A stretch of 10,099 nt of DNA from Desulfobulbaceae bacterium (GCA_027011235.1 JALVAI010000157.1:1-10099), one strand, 5' to 3'. Numbered from the stretch's first letter, positions 1 to 7,586 are shown. Program-made: numbers and translations. The notes: generated from the letters alone by a model not told the origin.

Positions 1-469
1 CGGCAATGAGCAGTATGAGACCTGCGATCTCAAACGGCAGGATATAGCTTGTATACATTTCCATGCCCAATGCCTTGGTATGGGTGGCTTTTATTACCGC
101 TGCCATTGGCCAGTGTCCCTTTTGCCCCAAGACAAAGGTGGGAAGCATGGCAATCAGGGCAACGCCAAGGCCGACGGAAATAATTCGTCCGAGCCAGGCT
201 GACGTTACAAAACAATCCATTTTCACCTCATCCCGCAGGCTGACGAGAAACAGGACAAACAGGTAAAGAACTAGAATTGCCCCGGCGTAGACAATAATCT
301 GAACCGCAGCGAGAAACTCGGCGCCGAGAATAAGGTAGAGGCCGGCCATATGGAAAAAGAGAACCAGCACCATGAGAACGGCATGGACAGGATTACGCAT
401 GGTAATGGCAAGTAACCCGGTACCAACGATCATTACAGCGCAGTAGAGAAAAAATAGATAAGTAAACAT
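1..469 (-). CDS. nuoJ: NADH-quinone oxidoreductase subunit J (3' end cut by window edge)
   Basis: Membrane subunit of the proton-pumping arm of complex I. The visible 156 residues begin MFTYLFFLYCAV and carry the family core: RNPVHAVL at residues 25-32, then AGLYLILGAEFLAAVQIIVYAGAI (residues 42-65, conserved throughout) and a following hydrophobic run, so at least three membrane segments are seen before a short charged loop (SLRDEVKMD). NuoJ is usually about 165-200 residues, so only the last part is missing. The ATG at 469 is preceded by GGGAG nine bases upstream. It follows nuoI after 33 bases and is the last visible gene of the operon; nuoK would be expected next. Assignment is firm from the conserved core. 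Confidence 0.93.
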   Translation of the reverse strand, partial: MFTYLFFLYCAVMIVGTGLLAITMRNPVHAVLMVLVLFFHMAGLYLILGAEFLAAVQIIVYAGAILVLYLFVLFLVSLRDEVKMDCFVTSAWLGRIISVGLGVALIAMLPTFVLGQKGHWPMAAVIKATHTKALGMEMYTSYILPFEIAGLILLIA

Positions 470-502
470 AAGGTTCGGCTCCCAGATCGGAACGTTATAC
501 GG

Positions 503-1123
503 TTATTGATCTTGTTTAACCAGATTACCTACCACCTGGCCTTCTATTGTCCATTCTTCCGGTACATCCAGTCTCTTGGCCGCAGTCAAAACGCTCTCCG
601 GAATACCTCGAGGCCGCCAGAACGGATTGATATAACTGTTAATAGCAACCCCTTTCATTGCTGCAAAGGCATCCCAATTGGCAAGTAGCCGTTCCTGATC
701 AAAGAAGATGGATTCACGGTCATAGGCTGCATATTCAAAAATTTCTGTCAAAATCAGTGCATTAACCGGGCAGACCTCTTCACAAAATCCGCAGTAAACA
801 CATCGCAAGGCTTCAATGTCATACGAGTCTACCACCCTGCTGCCCTTGTCTTCATCCTCGTGGAAACGAATATGTATACAACGTGAGGGACAAACAGTCA
901 CACAACGCATACAGGCGACACATTTCGACTGCCCAGTTTCCTGGTCACGCACCAGAGCATGCTGTCCACGGAACCCAAGCTTGATCTCAGGTTTTTCCTG
1001 CGGATACTGACGGGTAATCGGTTTTGCAAACAGTTGTTTCAGGGTAAAGGCCATACCCTGCATGATTTCACTGTGCAAGATGGTCTGCAACAGATTCCTT
1101 TTGGGCTTATATTGAATTTGCAT
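503..1123 (-). CDS. nuoI: NADH-quinone oxidoreductase subunit I (2x[4Fe-4S])
   Basis: Peripheral-arm electron carrier holding clusters N6a and N6b, which pass electrons to NuoB. The 206-residue protein has two classic CxxCxxCxxxCP motifs: Cys68, 71, 74, 78 and Cys108, 111, 114, 118, in the typical NuoI spacing. The N-terminal part (MAFTLKQLFAKPITRQYP) matches the family's amphipathic anchoring segment. I choose the ATG at 1123 because AAAGGA lies about eight bases upstream; a longer reading from 1189 would overlap nuoH by over 50 bases and adds 22 residues unlike NuoI. It lies 13 bases after nuoH. In an enzyme without nuoEFG, NuoI would be the docking point for the alternative electron donor or acceptor, here plausibly the four-cluster Fe-S protein encoded upstream (inference). 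Confidence 0.96.
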   Translation of the reverse strand: MQIQYKPKRNLLQTILHSEIMQGMAFTLKQLFAKPITRQYPQEKPEIKLGFRGQHALVRDQETGQSKCVACMRCVTVCPSRCIHIRFHEDEDKGSRVVDSYDIEALRCVYCGFCEEVCPVNALILTEIFEYAAYDRESIFFDQERLLANWDAFAAMKGVAINSYINPFWRPRGIPESVLTAAKRLDVPEEWTIEGQVVGNLVKQDQ

Positions 1124-1136
1124 AGAAGTTATCCTT

Positions 1137-2105
1137 TTAGCCGGTAAAAGCTTTGATAAAACCGGTGAGAACAATATTACCAAGTGCAAGAGGAATAAGC
1201 ACTTTCCAGCCGATCGACATTAATTGGTCATACCTATACCTGGGAAGTGTGGCCCGAATCCAGATAAAAACAAACATAAACAGATAGACTTTAACGACGA
1301 ACCAGAAGGGTGGAAAGACAGCTACCTCAAACGGTCCGTTCCAGCCGCCCAGGAAACAGATGGTCCCTATGGAGGACATCACCATCATTCCGATATACTC
1401 AGCCATGAAGAAAATGGCGTACCGCATGCCGGAATATTCTGTGCAATAGCCGGAAACGAGCTCGGTTTCTGCCTCAGGAAGATCGAAAGGCACCCGATTT
1501 GTTTCGGCCAGCATTGAAATAAAGAATACGAAAAAGGCGATAATCTGTGGGAAAACATACATTCCAGCAAACGATCCCCCCTGGGCCTCGACGATCTTGG
1601 TCAGGTTGAGCGTTCCCGACAACATCATCACCCCGACAAGACTGAGCCCCATGGCGACTTCATAGCTGATGACCTGGGCCATGGACCGCAAGCCACCAAG
1701 AAAGGTATATTTTGAATTTGATGCCCAGCCAGCCAGGATTACCCCGTAACTTGCCAAGGAACTCATGGCGAAAATAAAGAGGAGACCAATATTGATATCC
1801 GCCAGTACCCAGCCCTTGGCAAAGGGCAACACAGCCAGCGAGGTAAGCATTGCGGTCAGGCAAATGATTGGCGCGGCCCGAAATGTCACAACATCAGCCT
1901 GTTCCGGGACGATATCTTCTTTGAAAAAACTCTTTATACCATCAGCTATAGGTTGCAACAATCCATGCCAGCCGACCCGCATCGGTCCCATCCGAACCTG
2001 CATATGACCGATAATTTTACGCTCGAAATATGTGGCATAGGCAACATGCAACATAATGATCGCAAAGAGAATGAGAATTTCTATGAGTAATATTAGTACG
2101 TGCAT
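1137..2105 (-). CDS. nuoH: NADH-quinone oxidoreductase subunit H
   Basis: Membrane subunit at the junction of the peripheral and membrane arms; it forms much of the quinone-entry channel. The 322-residue length is normal for the family. Conserved stretches are all present: FERKIIGHMQVRMGP at 27-41, GWASNSKYTFLGGLRS around 126-141, and ETNRVPFDLPEAETELVSGY at 201-220, followed by a membrane-rich C-terminus with RATLPRYRYDQLM. About eight hydrophobic segments can be seen. AAAGGAA stands just upstream of the ATG. It follows nuoD after a 42-base gap (2106-2147), the largest in the operon, exactly where nuoE, nuoF and nuoG sit in a 14-gene operon; no trace of them is visible. Confidence 0.97.
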   Translation of the reverse strand: MHVLILLIEILILFAIIMLHVAYATYFERKIIGHMQVRMGPMRVGWHGLLQPIADGIKSFFKEDIVPEQADVVTFRAAPIICLTAMLTSLAVLPFAKGWVLADINIGLLFIFAMSSLASYGVILAGWASNSKYTFLGGLRSMAQVISYEVAMGLSLVGVMMLSGTLNLTKIVEAQGGSFAGMYVFPQIIAFFVFFISMLAETNRVPFDLPEAETELVSGYCTEYSGMRYAIFFMAEYIGMMVMSSIGTICFLGGWNGPFEVAVFPPFWFVVKVYLFMFVFIWIRATLPRYRYDQLMSIGWKVLIPLALGNIVLTGFIKAFTG

Positions 2106-2147
2106 AATGTTCCTTTAGCTTAGTTACAAGCCGATCCCATACTTTTT

Positions 2148-3374
2148 CTATCGATCACACTCACCAAGGACAACATCAAGAGTTCCGATATTTGCGATTA
2201 GGTCCGCAATCATGCTTCCCTCGGCCAGTGCTGGCAAGGCACCGATATGAATAAATGAAGGTGACCGCACATGCATACGATACGGACGTCCGGATCCGTC
2301 ACTGATAAAATAAAAACCTAGCTCGCCCTTGGGAACTTCAGTAGAAACATAAATATCACCCACCGGATATTGTCCATGTTCCTCAAGCAAACGAATCAGG
2401 CCGGTGCCATAGGTGGACGATCCCGCCTCAACCTTACGCTGTCCCTGCAGGGGCATTACAAGATCAGGAGCATCCTCGGAAATGATAGGTCCAGGAGGGA
2501 GCTGATCAATACACTGTTGGATGATACGCGCCGATTGATGAAGTTCTTCCATACGGCACCGATAACGGGCGTAAATGTCACCATCATTACTGAGGGGCAC
2601 CTCAAAATCAACAAGATCATAGGCATCATAGGGTCGATGCTTCCTGATATCATAATCAACGCCGGAACCTCGCAGACAGGCGCCAGTGAGACCAAGTTCC
2701 AAAGCTTCCGCGGCCGACAGCACCCCGATACCAACAGTACGTTTCAACCAGATGCGGTTGGTGTCGATCAAGGTCTCGTATTCTCCGATATGAACGGGGA
2801 ATTCGGCTACAAACTGTTGCAGGACATCAATAAAGCTCCGAGTCACGTCCTGACGAACACCACCTATGCGGGGATAGGAGAAGGTCAGCCTGGCTCCGCA
2901 GAGTTCTTCAAAAAGGTCAAGCATTACCTCCCGTTCACGGAAACAATACAGAAAAACCGTCATGGCGCCGATGTCAAGGGCGTGGGTTGCCAGCCAGAGC
3001 AAATGGGAGGCAATTCTTGACATCTCACAGACAATGGTCCGAATATATTTGGCACGTAGCGGCACTGAAATACCTAGCAGCTTTTCGACCGCGACGCAGT
3101 AGCCGACGTTGTTGGCCATGGCAGCGATGTAGTCAAGCCTGTCAGTCAAAATCAGCGACTGGGCATAGGTTCGATTTTCAGCTATTTTATCAAAGCCACG
3201 ATGCAGATACCCAACCTGGGGCGAACATTTAATGATGGTTTCGCCATCAAGCTCTAGGTCAACGCGTAAAACGCCATGAGTCGCTGGATGCTGTGGACCC
3301 ATTTTCAGGGTATAGCGCTCTCCATCACCGTCTGCGACCGGAACATTCACTGTTTTACTAATGGGCCGTGTCAT
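2148..3374 (-). CDS. nuoD: NADH-quinone oxidoreductase subunit D (49-kDa type)
   Basis: Peripheral-arm subunit that forms the quinone-reduction site together with NuoB. The protein has 408 residues, the usual length for an unfused NuoD. It carries GPQHPATHGVLR (residues 26-37) and GYLHRGF (55-61). By alignment from memory with Thermus Nqo4, the quinone-site His38 and Tyr87 correspond to His33 and Tyr82 here, both retained. The [NiFe]-site cysteine pairs of hydrogenase large subunits are absent, so this is a quinone-type subunit and not a hydrogenase. The last residues read GECDR where GEVDR or GDVDR is common. Its ATG overlaps the nuoC stop (ATGA, four bases), and its upstream Shine-Dalgarno is weak, suggesting translational coupling to nuoC. 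Confidence 0.97.
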   Translation of the reverse strand: MTRPISKTVNVPVADGDGERYTLKMGPQHPATHGVLRVDLELDGETIIKCSPQVGYLHRGFDKIAENRTYAQSLILTDRLDYIAAMANNVGYCVAVEKLLGISVPLRAKYIRTIVCEMSRIASHLLWLATHALDIGAMTVFLYCFREREVMLDLFEELCGARLTFSYPRIGGVRQDVTRSFIDVLQQFVAEFPVHIGEYETLIDTNRIWLKRTVGIGVLSAAEALELGLTGACLRGSGVDYDIRKHRPYDAYDLVDFEVPLSNDGDIYARYRCRMEELHQSARIIQQCIDQLPPGPIISEDAPDLVMPLQGQRKVEAGSSTYGTGLIRLLEEHGQYPVGDIYVSTEVPKGELGFYFISDGSGRPYRMHVRSPSFIHIGALPALAEGSMIADLIANIGTLDVVLGECDR

Positions 3375-3964
3375 GATTTCTCGTTCCCCTCGGTTTGTGA
3401 CTGTTCTGCCTCGGTCCTGAGAGTTCCATCGCTCAGGCCGAATTCCTGCAACTCAACTACCTTATGCTTCAACTCTACCAAGCCGGACCATTCCTCTCTA
3501 CCCTTGAGCGGATACTCCTTACGTAACGGATGGCCGACCCAGTCATCAGGCAACAGAATCCGGCGCATGTCCGGATGACCATTGAAGGAAATCCCCATCA
3601 GGTCGTAACACTCACGTTCATGCCAGTTGGCACCGCACCAAAGCCCGGTCGCTGTATCAATACAGGCATCATTTTCAGGTACCTGGGCACGGATACGAAT
3701 GGAATGCCGAAGAGGTATCGAGTACAGGTTGTAGACGACTTCAAATCGCAACAGGTTCCCACCAAGTCTCTTTTTATTATCAACCCCGCACAGATCCATA
3801 AAATGGTCCATTTTTATTTCAGGGGTATCACGCAACCATCGAAGGATATCAACAATCCGGTCCCGTTTGACAATCACCCCGACCTGACCATGAAAATCGC
3901 AGATTTCGAGAACTTCACCGGGAAAGTGATCCTGTAATTTTTCCGCTATCTCCATAGACTCCAT
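3371..3964 (-). CDS. nuoC: NADH-quinone oxidoreductase subunit C (30-kDa type)
   Basis: Peripheral-arm subunit without cofactors that packs NuoD against NuoB. The protein is 197 residues and carries the family signature HERECYDLMGISF (115-127) followed by HPDMRRILLPDDW and HPLRKEYPL, the standard C-terminal block. NuoC and NuoD are separate genes here, not fused as in E. coli. I place the start at the ATG at 3964, which has AGGAG eight bases upstream; the ATG at 3955 has GGAG only three bases before it, and a longer reading from 4039 would only extend into nuoB. The start lies 19 bases inside the 3' end of nuoB, and the stop overlaps the nuoD start by four bases. Confidence 0.95.
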   Translation of the reverse strand: MESMEIAEKLQDHFPGEVLEICDFHGQVGVIVKRDRIVDILRWLRDTPEIKMDHFMDLCGVDNKKRLGGNLLRFEVVYNLYSIPLRHSIRIRAQVPENDACIDTATGLWCGANWHERECYDLMGISFNGHPDMRRILLPDDWVGHPLRKEYPLKGREEWSGLVELKHKVVELQEFGLSDGTLRTEAEQSQTEGNEKS

Positions 3965-4482
3965 CTGTACTGCTCCTGTAATATTTTTTCCTGCAACTTG
4001 ATGAGTCCCTGCATAAGAGCTGCAGGACGGGGAGGACAACCAGGCACATAGACATCGACCGGCACGATGGTATCAACACCCTGGGTTACGGAATAGGAAT
4101 TAAATACACCGCCGCTGCAGGCACAGGATCCCATGGCCAGCACATATCTTGGTTCGGGCATCTGATCGTAAACCCGGCGCAACACCGGTGACATCTTCTT
4201 GGTCAGTGTTCCGGCCACGATCATGCAATCGGCCTGGCGGGGACTGGCCCGGAAAATAATACCGAAGCGGTCCAGATCATTGGTTGATGCGCCGGCATCC
4301 ATCATTTCAATTGCACAACAGGCAAGGCCAAAGGTCATGGGCCATATCGATCCGGCCCTTCCCCAGTTGACAAGCATATTAAGCGGCCCAAGAACCGCAT
4401 TTATGCCCGGTATCTTTTTGACTCCGTCGGCAATTTCAATCAATGCCGGTTCCTGTACACCGGACTCTTTTACTTCTCCCAT
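3946..4482 (-). CDS. nuoB: NADH-quinone oxidoreductase subunit B (cluster N2)
   Basis: Carries the terminal [4Fe-4S] cluster N2, which reduces quinone at the NuoB/NuoD interface. The 178-residue protein shows the full ligand set: the adjacent pair Cys55-Cys56 in GLACCAIEMM, Cys120 in GSCACSGG and Cys149 in PGCPPRP. The GSCACSGG motif contains an additional cysteine (Cys122) where many homologues have Asn, Ser or Ala. A strong AAGGAGG seven bases before the ATG makes the start secure. The gene begins 13 bases inside the end of nuoA and ends 19 bases inside nuoC. In formate hydrogenlyase and related enzymes the homologue HycG takes electrons through the same position. Confidence 0.97.
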   Translation of the reverse strand: MGEVKESGVQEPALIEIADGVKKIPGINAVLGPLNMLVNWGRAGSIWPMTFGLACCAIEMMDAGASTNDLDRFGIIFRASPRQADCMIVAGTLTKKMSPVLRRVYDQMPEPRYVLAMGSCACSGGVFNSYSVTQGVDTIVPVDVYVPGCPPRPAALMQGLIKLQEKILQEQYRWSLWR

Positions 4483-4844
4483 TGGAGAACCTCCTTTTTC
4501 CAGGCGTAGACGTAGCCCGCCAGCAGCAGGAAGATAAAGATAAACATCTCGACCAGGGCAAAAAGCCCCAGTCGATCATAGGTGACGGCCCATGGATAGA
4601 GATAGATCGACTCAACATCAAAAACGACAAACAGGATGGCGATCAGATAAAACTTGATCGAGAAACGCATCCTCGGCGCCTCTGTCGGGTCATTTCCGGA
4701 CTCATAGGCAATCAGTTTTTCATGATAGGGGCGGCTCAGTCGAAAAAACCGCCCCACATAGAGAGTAACCACACCAAACAAGACCCCGAAAATCAGCAGG
4801 ATCAATATGGCCAGATACTCCTTGGGAATGTACATTGCTTCCAT
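4470..4844 (-). CDS. nuoA: NADH-quinone oxidoreductase subunit A
   Basis: Small membrane subunit (ND3 homologue) of 124 residues with three hydrophobic segments (about 10-32, 65-83 and 92-115). The conserved loop between the first two reads YESGNDP at 47-53, where mitochondrial ND3 has a Cys in place of the Ser. The block FDVESIYLYPWA at 75-86 is the family hallmark in the second helix. The ATG at 4844 is preferred over the one at 4835 because GGAAAG lies upstream at acceptable distance, though this ribosome-binding site is weak. It starts 12 bases after the stop of the four-cluster Fe-S gene, which ties the complex I genes to the upstream molybdoenzyme pair. Confidence 0.95.
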   Translation of the reverse strand: MEAMYIPKEYLAILILLIFGVLFGVVTLYVGRFFRLSRPYHEKLIAYESGNDPTEAPRMRFSIKFYLIAILFVVFDVESIYLYPWAVTYDRLGLFALVEMFIFIFLLLAGYVYAWKKEVLQWEK

Positions 4845-4856
4845 GGGCTCTTTCCG

Positions 4857-5360
4857 TTATTTCCGATTTTGCAAGAGTTGCTCGGCAAAGTCCTGACGCC
4901 TGGCATCCGACACCTCGGCAGGTGATGAAAACGTCAGGCAGCCTGTGGTACACTTGGTGACACAAGCCGGTTCCAGTCCCTGGTCGATCCGGTCCTTACA
5001 GAGATCACATTTATCGACCTTACCGGTATGTTCCTGCCACTGGGGTACACCCCAGGGACAGGCGGTTATACAAGCCTTGCAACCGACACAGAGACTTTCC
5101 TGAACAAAGACAATTCCATCTTTGTCGCGCCGCTGCATGGCGCCGGTCGGACATGCATCCACACACCAGGGTTTTTCACAGTGAAAACAGGCCATGTACA
5201 CAAAATCAATCTTGGGGATCGGTCCCTGGTGGGACTCCACCTCGATCATTTTGCAGAAAAATGATCCCTCCCCATTATCGTTCTTGTCCTTACAATGCAC
5301 TTCACAGGCCTTGCAACCAATACAATCCGCTACATTCTGGGTTACGATATATTTGCTCAT
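4857..5360 (-). CDS. 4Fe-4S ferredoxin-type electron-transfer subunit (four clusters; DmsB/HycB/PsrB family)
   Basis: Electron-transfer partner of the molybdoenzyme encoded just upstream. The 167-residue protein has four cysteine groups in the order typical of DmsB/PhsB/HycB proteins: Cys13,16,19,23 (CIGCKACEVHC); Cys58,61,66,70 (CFHCEKPWCVDACP); Cys91,94,97,101 (CVGCKACITACP); and Cys118,121,133,137 (CDLCKD...CVTKC). Four [4Fe-4S] clusters are therefore expected. There is no signal peptide and no membrane segment, so it should be cytoplasmic. GGAGG seven bases before the ATG fixes the start. It lies 15 bases after the molybdoenzyme and 12 before nuoA. No NrfD/PsrC-type membrane anchor is encoded beside it, so by analogy with HycB in formate hydrogenlyase it may bridge the molybdoenzyme to NuoI/NuoB (inference). 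The exact subgroup name is uncertain. Confidence 0.93.
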   Translation of the reverse strand: MSKYIVTQNVADCIGCKACEVHCKDKNDNGEGSFFCKMIEVESHQGPIPKIDFVYMACFHCEKPWCVDACPTGAMQRRDKDGIVFVQESLCVGCKACITACPWGVPQWQEHTGKVDKCDLCKDRIDQGLEPACVTKCTTGCLTFSSPAEVSDARRQDFAEQLLQNRK

Positions 5361-5375
5361 CGGTATTCCTCCGGC

Positions 5376-7469
5376 TTATGAAAGCGCTTTAACAGTCACA
5401 AAACTTTCCATGAGACTTATACCACCACCGGCTTTATCCCATTTCTTTAACTGACCCTTCATAAAGACCTGATCAGCAAGTCCCTTGCCAAAAGCACGTT
5501 CCTGGGCAGGAATATCCTTCCCAAAACCATGCAGCATGAACACAGCCTGCGGGTGGATAAAATCCGTCACCTTGGCCTCAATGGTGCCCTTGGTATCACC
5601 GGCAACGACCTCGACCTCATCGCCGTCACCGATACCCAGCCTGGCAGCCTCATCGGCATTGATCCACAACTTGTTGCTGCCAAGTAGCTGGGAAAGGATA
5701 GGATTGTTATGGTGCATACCATGCGCCTGAAATCCGCAACGGCCAAATATCAGTCGATACTCACCGTTACCGGCCGGTTCAGCCGGTGGTTCATAAGGCT
5801 GCAGGCAGGGAATACCCATATCTTCCCATTTTTTGTTAACTATTTCAATTTTACCGGAGTCGGTACCGAATTTCAGTTTACTGCGATCATACCAGATAGG
5901 ATCTTTTGCAAGTTTGACAAACCCTTTCTCGTCAAAATCCTCGATCTTGACCTTGGTATCCTGCAACTGGTAATTCCAGATATCCTCAATGCTTTCATAG
6001 GGGAAATACTCGCCCTTGCCCATCCTCTTGGCCAACTCTACATATATCTCCCAGCCGGCCTTGGTATCGTTAATCGGTTCCACACATTTCTGCCGACGAC
6101 CAAAACCAGGTTTCAGCCCTTTCTCTGTTCGCAGGATGGAATCACGTTCGATATAGGTGGATTCAGGAAGAATCACATCTGCAAACCAGGCGATCTCACT
6201 GAAATAGACATCGGTGGCAACGATTAAATCGAGTTTATTGAGAATACGCTTCTGCTCATCGCTGTCGGGCAGGGCGATAAGAGGATTATGGCGATGTACG
6301 AAGTATGCCTTTATCGGATAGGGCTTACCGGTCTCAATGGCCTCGTAAACCAACTGAAACATACCCGGACCCTTATCAAAGTGCGGATACCTTGTGCCGC
6401 AACCATCGGCCCGCTCCTTTTCCTCAGGAGCCGGGATATCGGCACCCAGGCTTTTCAATCCGGCTGAACCGGCATCTTTTGGTGTCTTGGGATAAAACAG
6501 CCCCCCCGGAATTTCAATACTTCCCATCAGCGCATTCAGGATATGAATCATACGCGAGGCGTAAAAGGAATCTGAATAACGGGCAAGCATCCAACCGGGA
6601 TGAAAAATAACCTTGGGCCGATCCTCGTTGATCTCCTCGCAGAACGCCTTGATCTCATCTGCCGGAATACCTGTTTCCTTTTCCGCCCATTCAGGGGTAT
6701 ATGGTTTCAAAAAGGTTTTCAGCTTGGGCAGCCCGGTCACCCATTTTTTGACAAAGGCCTTGTCGTAATACTCCTTTTTCAAAATGTAATGGGTAATGCC
6801 AAGTAGCAGGGCATAGTCGGTTCCCGGCTTGATCTGCCAGTATCGGGTAGCCTTGCCAGTTGTATTGGTAACCCTGGGATCAATATAGGTCACATGGGCG
6901 CCGTTATTTACTCCCTTGAGAAACCCCTTGGCCTCTTTGACCTTGATCGATTCCGTAATATTACGGCCAAACAACACTATGTGATTGGCGTTTTTATAAT
7001 CGTAGGCAAAACCCTTTCGCCCAAGACCATAAACAGATTTGGAGGCATGGTGTGTATTGCGCCCACAGGTACAGTCATGATTATGGTAGTTTGGTGAGCC
7101 AATGGCCTTCATAAACGCCTTGCGCAGATCGGCAAAAGGACCGCCGCGATCACTGAAGATAACTGACCTGGCCCCATCTTTGGCTATTATCCCCTTGAGC
7201 TTATCGGTAATGTAATCAAAGGCCTCGTCCCAGCTTACATGCTTCCACTGGCCCTCACCCCGCTCACCGGTCCGAATCATAGGGCTGGTCGGCCGTTGCG
7301 AATCAAGCCGTTGCGAAAGCGTTGCACCACCCTTGGCGCACAGGCTTTTTCCCATGCCGCCGTCATTGGAATTACCCTCGATCCATACGGGCTCTTTCCC
7401 TTCCACGGTAACGCTTACCGGGCAACGAACAGCACACATACCACAAATACTGTACACAGTTTTTTTCAT
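5376..7469 (-). CDS. Molybdopterin oxidoreductase, PhsA/PsrA-like, cytoplasmic
   Basis: Catalytic subunit of the DMSO-reductase (Mo/W-bisPGD) superfamily, 697 residues. An N-terminal [4Fe-4S] motif is present at Cys9, Cys12, Cys16 and Cys44. The probable metal-ligand region is DCTCGRNTHH at 132-141; aligned by eye with the STCP motif of PhsA/PsrA, Cys135 is the likely Mo/W ligand, with an unusual second Cys133 beside it. The middle holds family motifs such as HPGWMLARY, NALMGSIEIPGG and FADVILPESTYIERD; the molydopterin-binding C-terminal domain covers about 585-690. PhsA and PsrA are about 750-770 residues with a Tat leader; here no twin-arginine signal is seen, so a cytoplasmic site is expected. 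AGAGG six bases before the ATG supports the start. First gene of the operon. Substrate unknown: sulfur-compound reductase or oxidase, or formate dehydrogenase-like roles are possible. Confidence 0.9.
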   Translation of the reverse strand: MKKTVYSICGMCAVRCPVSVTVEGKEPVWIEGNSNDGGMGKSLCAKGGATLSQRLDSQRPTSPMIRTGERGEGQWKHVSWDEAFDYITDKLKGIIAKDGARSVIFSDRGGPFADLRKAFMKAIGSPNYHNHDCTCGRNTHHASKSVYGLGRKGFAYDYKNANHIVLFGRNITESIKVKEAKGFLKGVNNGAHVTYIDPRVTNTTGKATRYWQIKPGTDYALLLGITHYILKKEYYDKAFVKKWVTGLPKLKTFLKPYTPEWAEKETGIPADEIKAFCEEINEDRPKVIFHPGWMLARYSDSFYASRMIHILNALMGSIEIPGGLFYPKTPKDAGSAGLKSLGADIPAPEEKERADGCGTRYPHFDKGPGMFQLVYEAIETGKPYPIKAYFVHRHNPLIALPDSDEQKRILNKLDLIVATDVYFSEIAWFADVILPESTYIERDSILRTEKGLKPGFGRRQKCVEPINDTKAGWEIYVELAKRMGKGEYFPYESIEDIWNYQLQDTKVKIEDFDEKGFVKLAKDPIWYDRSKLKFGTDSGKIEIVNKKWEDMGIPCLQPYEPPAEPAGNGEYRLIFGRCGFQAHGMHHNNPILSQLLGSNKLWINADEAARLGIGDGDEVEVVAGDTKGTIEAKVTDFIHPQAVFMLHGFGKDIPAQERAFGKGLADQVFMKGQLKKWDKAGGGISLMESFVTVKALS

Positions 7470-7570
7470 GATCTTCCTCTTGTTGTTCTACGCAAAGAGC
7501 TCACTGCTTTCTACGTGTCAGGGTTACTTTAACCGGTTTTCTTGCCAAGTCCCTCTACGACATTTTGTTT

Positions 7571-7586
7571 TGTGTTAAATTTCACA
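7571..7586. promoter_or_regulatory. CRP/FNR-family-like binding site
   Basis: The sequence TGTGTTAAATTTCACA is an imperfect dyad (TGTGT-N6-TCACA) one base from the CRP-type pattern TGTGA-N6-TCACA. It lies about 100 bases before the molybdoenzyme start codon. CRP/FNR-family regulators, including HcpR-type proteins in sulfate reducers, are known to use closely similar sites. One chance match in an A/T-rich stretch is quite possible. Confidence 0.35.

Noticed and set aside
1124..1189. Longer NuoI start at 1189
   Set aside because: Would overlap nuoH and add residues unlike NuoI; the start at 1123 has a proper ribosome-binding site.
2370..3020. Plus-strand open frame of 216 codons
   Set aside because: It lies entirely antisense to nuoD, whose identity is certain, and its translation shows no recognisable domain; it is a shadow of the codon pattern.
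4443..4925. Plus-strand open frame of 160 codons across nuoA and its flanks
   Set aside because: Antisense to nuoA, the nuoB start and the ferredoxin end; low-complexity polar translation with no family resemblance.
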